Source of the DNA: Hydrocarboniphaga daqingensis | Lineage (GTDB): Bacteria; Pseudomonadota; Gammaproteobacteria; Nevskiales; Nevskiaceae | Direction of reading: 5' to 3' | DNA: 64,000 nucleotides | Assembly: GCF_900129825.1 (NCBI RefSeq) | Contig: NZ_FQWZ01000008.1 | Span: forward strand, 62,001 to 126,000 | Position numbers and translations under genes: made by a program | Shown here: positions 62,258 to 64,000 of the stretch, one piece after another | How positions within the stretch are numbered: the first letter of the stretch is position 1 | Layout of the letters: every line of letters starts with the position of its first letter | Notes under the pieces: generated by a model | What the model saw: only the letters and a program-made list of their open reading frames with translations | The model's database searches: none | Told to the model about the DNA's origin: nothing

Positions 62258-63223
62258 ATGCCAGCGACCTCCCGCCACTTTGCGTTCGCGCTGGCCGCGC
62301 ACGTCGTCCTGTTCTTTTTCATGATCGTGGGCGTCCAGTGCACCACGCCGATGCCGCCACCGACGCCGATCGCGGCGGTCATGGTCAACCCGTCGGCGCC
62401 GCGTGCCCAGCCGACCCCGGCGCCGGCCGTGGTTGACGAGCAGAAGCGGCAAGATGATCTCGACGAGATCAAGGCCGAGCAGGCGCAGAAGCGCGAGGAC
62501 GAGACTCGCAAAGTCGAGCAGAAGCGTCAGGAAGAAGCGCGCAAGGCCGAGCAGCGCCGCGAGGAACAGAAAAAGCAGCAGCTCGAGGAACAGCAGAAAG
62601 CCGACGACGCCAAGAAGGCGGCCGACGCCGAGAAGAAAAAGCAGGCCGACCTGGCACTCCGCAAGGCAGCCGAAGAAGAGGCCAAGCAGAAAGCGGATGC
62701 CGAGGCCAAGGCAAAGGCCGAAGCCGATGCCAAGGCAGCGGCTGTCGAAGCTGAGCGTAAACGCGCCGAAGAACAGGAGCGCGCCAAGGCTGAGCAGGAA
62801 GCCAAGCGCAAGCAGGAAGAAGCGCGCAAGGCGGCAGAAGAAAAGAAGCGTCGCGAGGAAGCCCAGCGTCGAGCGCAGGAAGACCTCGCGCGTCAGGCGA
62901 TGGCCGAAGAAGCGGCTCGGATCGAAGGCGAGCGCATCGCCGGCGTGCAGGCCACATGGGCGCAGCAACTGGCGGCTTACATGCGCCCTTACTGGACGCG
63001 CCCTGAAGGCTTGCCGGACAACATCCGCTGTCAGGTGGAAATCACCTTGTTAACCAGCGGCGCCGTCGCCGACGTCCGGGTGCTGCGCAGTTCCGGCAAC
63101 CCGGTGTTTGACGAGTCGGTGCTGCGCGCGGTGCGCAAGGCCAGTCCGCTACCGCTTCCGAGTGATCCGAAGGCCTTCGTCCGCATTCTGCAACCGACGT
63201 ACAGCCCCGCCAGTCTTCAGTGA
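62258..63223 (+). CDS. tolA: Tol-Pal system protein TolA
   Basis: A 321-residue envelope-spanning protein: one N-terminal membrane helix (about 8-26, with the family's in-helix His), a Pro-rich stretch, then a very long charged Lys/Glu/Ala helix (about 60-230) that crosses the periplasm, and a C-terminal globular domain (about 235-321) with one disulfide-possible Cys (NIRCQVEI). It contacts TolB/Pal. The low-complexity helix is normal for TolA. Confidence 0.95.
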   Translation: MPATSRHFAFALAAHVVLFFFMIVGVQCTTPMPPPTPIAAVMVNPSAPRAQPTPAPAVVDEQKRQDDLDEIKAEQAQKREDETRKVEQKRQEEARKAEQRREEQKKQQLEEQQKADDAKKAADAEKKKQADLALRKAAEEEAKQKADAEAKAKAEADAKAAAVEAERKRAEEQERAKAEQEAKRKQEEARKAAEEKKRREEAQRRAQEDLARQAMAEEAARIEGERIAGVQATWAQQLAAYMRPYWTRPEGLPDNIRCQVEITLLTSGAVADVRVLRSSGNPVFDESVLRAVRKASPLPLPSDPKAFVRILQPTYSPASLQ

Positions 63224-63240
63224 GAAAGCCCGAGAAAGCC

Positions 63241-64000
63241 ATGATGCTCATTCAACGTGTTCTGTTGGCCGTACTGCTGATCGTGCCGATCGCTGCCCAA
63301 GCGCAGCTCCAATTCGACGTGCAGAGCAACCAGACCGGAGCGGTGCCGATCGCCATCGCACCGTTCTCGAGCAATGACGGCCTTCCCACCGATGTCGCCA
63401 GCGTCATCGATGCCGACTTGGTCCGCAGCGGCCTGTTCACGACGCTGCCGCGCGGTGACATGCTCGAGCGACCCGATGACCCCAGTCGCGTCGATTTCCG
63501 CAATTGGCGTGCGGTCGGCATGGATCATCTGGTCGTCGGCCGCCTCAGCCGGGATGCCGGCACCGATCGCGTCGCAGCCCGCTTTTACTTGCTCGACGTG
63601 TTGCGCGGGCAGCAGTTGATTGCCTATGACATGCCGGCAGTGGCGCCTGACCAACTGCGTTATGTCGCGCATCAGATCGCCGATTTGATCTTCGAGCGGC
63701 TGACCGGTATTCCGGGCGTGTTCAACACCAAGATCGCGTATGTAACGTCGTCCGGTATGGGGCCGACGCGCACTTATCAGCTGATCGTCGCCGACGCCGA
63801 TGGATATAACCCGCGGACGATCGCGAGCTCGAAGGACACGCTAATGTCGCCGTCGTGGTCCCCGGACCGCCGCAAGCTGGCTTATGTCGGCTATGAGCGC
63901 GGCCGGTCGGGTATCTACGTGCACGAGATCGCCACGGGCCAGGTCAAGAAGATCCTGTCCGAAAAGGGCATCAACGGCTCACCGGCCTGGTCGCCCGATG
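63241..64000 (+). CDS. tolB: Tol-Pal system protein TolB (cut by window end)
   Basis: Periplasmic beta-propeller protein that binds Pal and TolA. The visible 253 residues comprise a signal peptide (cleavage near AQA), the N-terminal domain (VPIAIAPFSSND, GMDHLVVGRL) and the first propeller blades with WSPDRRKLAYVGYERG repeats; the rest lies beyond the window. Two adjacent ATGs (63241, 63244) could both be the start. tolB normally precedes pal, which is not seen. Confidence 0.95.
   Translation, partial: MMLIQRVLLAVLLIVPIAAQAQLQFDVQSNQTGAVPIAIAPFSSNDGLPTDVASVIDADLVRSGLFTTLPRGDMLERPDDPSRVDFRNWRAVGMDHLVVGRLSRDAGTDRVAARFYLLDVLRGQQLIAYDMPAVAPDQLRYVAHQIADLIFERLTGIPGVFNTKIAYVTSSGMGPTRTYQLIVADADGYNPRTIASSKDTLMSPSWSPDRRKLAYVGYERGRSGIYVHEIATGQVKKILSEKGINGSPAWSPD

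Noticed and set aside
62400-62920. Low-complexity Lys/Glu/Ala region as a repeat element
   Set aside because: It is the periplasm-spanning helix of TolA, expected in the family.

Overview
The window is a GC-rich, gene-dense stretch of what looks like a core chromosome from a gammaproteobacterium. Supporting signs are the gacA/uvrC/pgsA/tRNA-Gly-Cys-Leu block, the complete ccmABCDEFGHI cytochrome c maturation operon, ruvCAB-ybgC-tolQRAB, PhoB/PhoR, OpgD, class 2 PyrD and an Entner-Doudoroff block. The high-molecular-weight FabG and the overall mix are compatible with Xanthomonadales/Nevskiales-like lineages, but that placement is inference. I see no insertion sequence, phage, integrase, CRISPR array or rRNA.

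Layout. 1-3.6 kb: phosphomannomutase (cut by the window start), gamma-carbonic anhydrase, SixA phosphatase, RsmJ and an SCP2 protein. 3.7-10.2 kb: pepN, phoBR behind a candidate Pho box, and opgD. 10.3-11.4 kb: an unknown membrane-anchored Pro/Ala-rich protein. 11.7-16.9 kb: an overlapping chain fabG-ribA-ABC1 kinase-pyrD. 17-21.5 kb: an OmpA protein, small envelope genes and purB. 21.6-26.2 kb: two unrelated fumarases on either side of an orphan AAA+ ATPase. 26.2-31.5 kb: dsbB, rraA, a MATE transporter, isocitrate lyase with a long leader, and an SRPBCC protein. 31.5-35.3 kb: gacA, uvrC, pgsA and three tRNAs. 35.4-42.3 kb: ccmA-I. 42.4-44.3 kb: MaoC and galU. 44.4-57 kb: sucA-sucB, then zwf/edd-eda/glgP, then lpd, so the 2-oxoglutarate dehydrogenase genes are split. 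57-64 kb: YfaZ-like protein, yebC, ruvCAB, ybgC and tolQRAB (tolB cut by the window end).

Central carbon metabolism is concentrated here: TCA cycle (sucAB, lpd, two fumarases), glyoxylate shunt (aceA), Entner-Doudoroff pathway (zwf, edd, eda), glycogen breakdown (glgP) and sugar-nucleotide supply (phosphomannomutase, galU). Envelope and redox functions (Tol-Pal, OmpA, OpgD, Ccm, DsbB) form the second theme.

The least explained items are the AAA+ ATPase with a GAFPGA loop and no visible DNA-binding domain, the ABC1-family kinase with altered signature motifs, the membrane-anchored protein with a duplicated LPRPxPDPV motif, the LacI-type palindrome between zwf and edd, and a terminator hairpin lying inside the rsmJ reading frame. 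I did not find a clearly new multi-gene system. No gene-free stretch exceeds 300 bases except 28597-29011, upstream of aceA.
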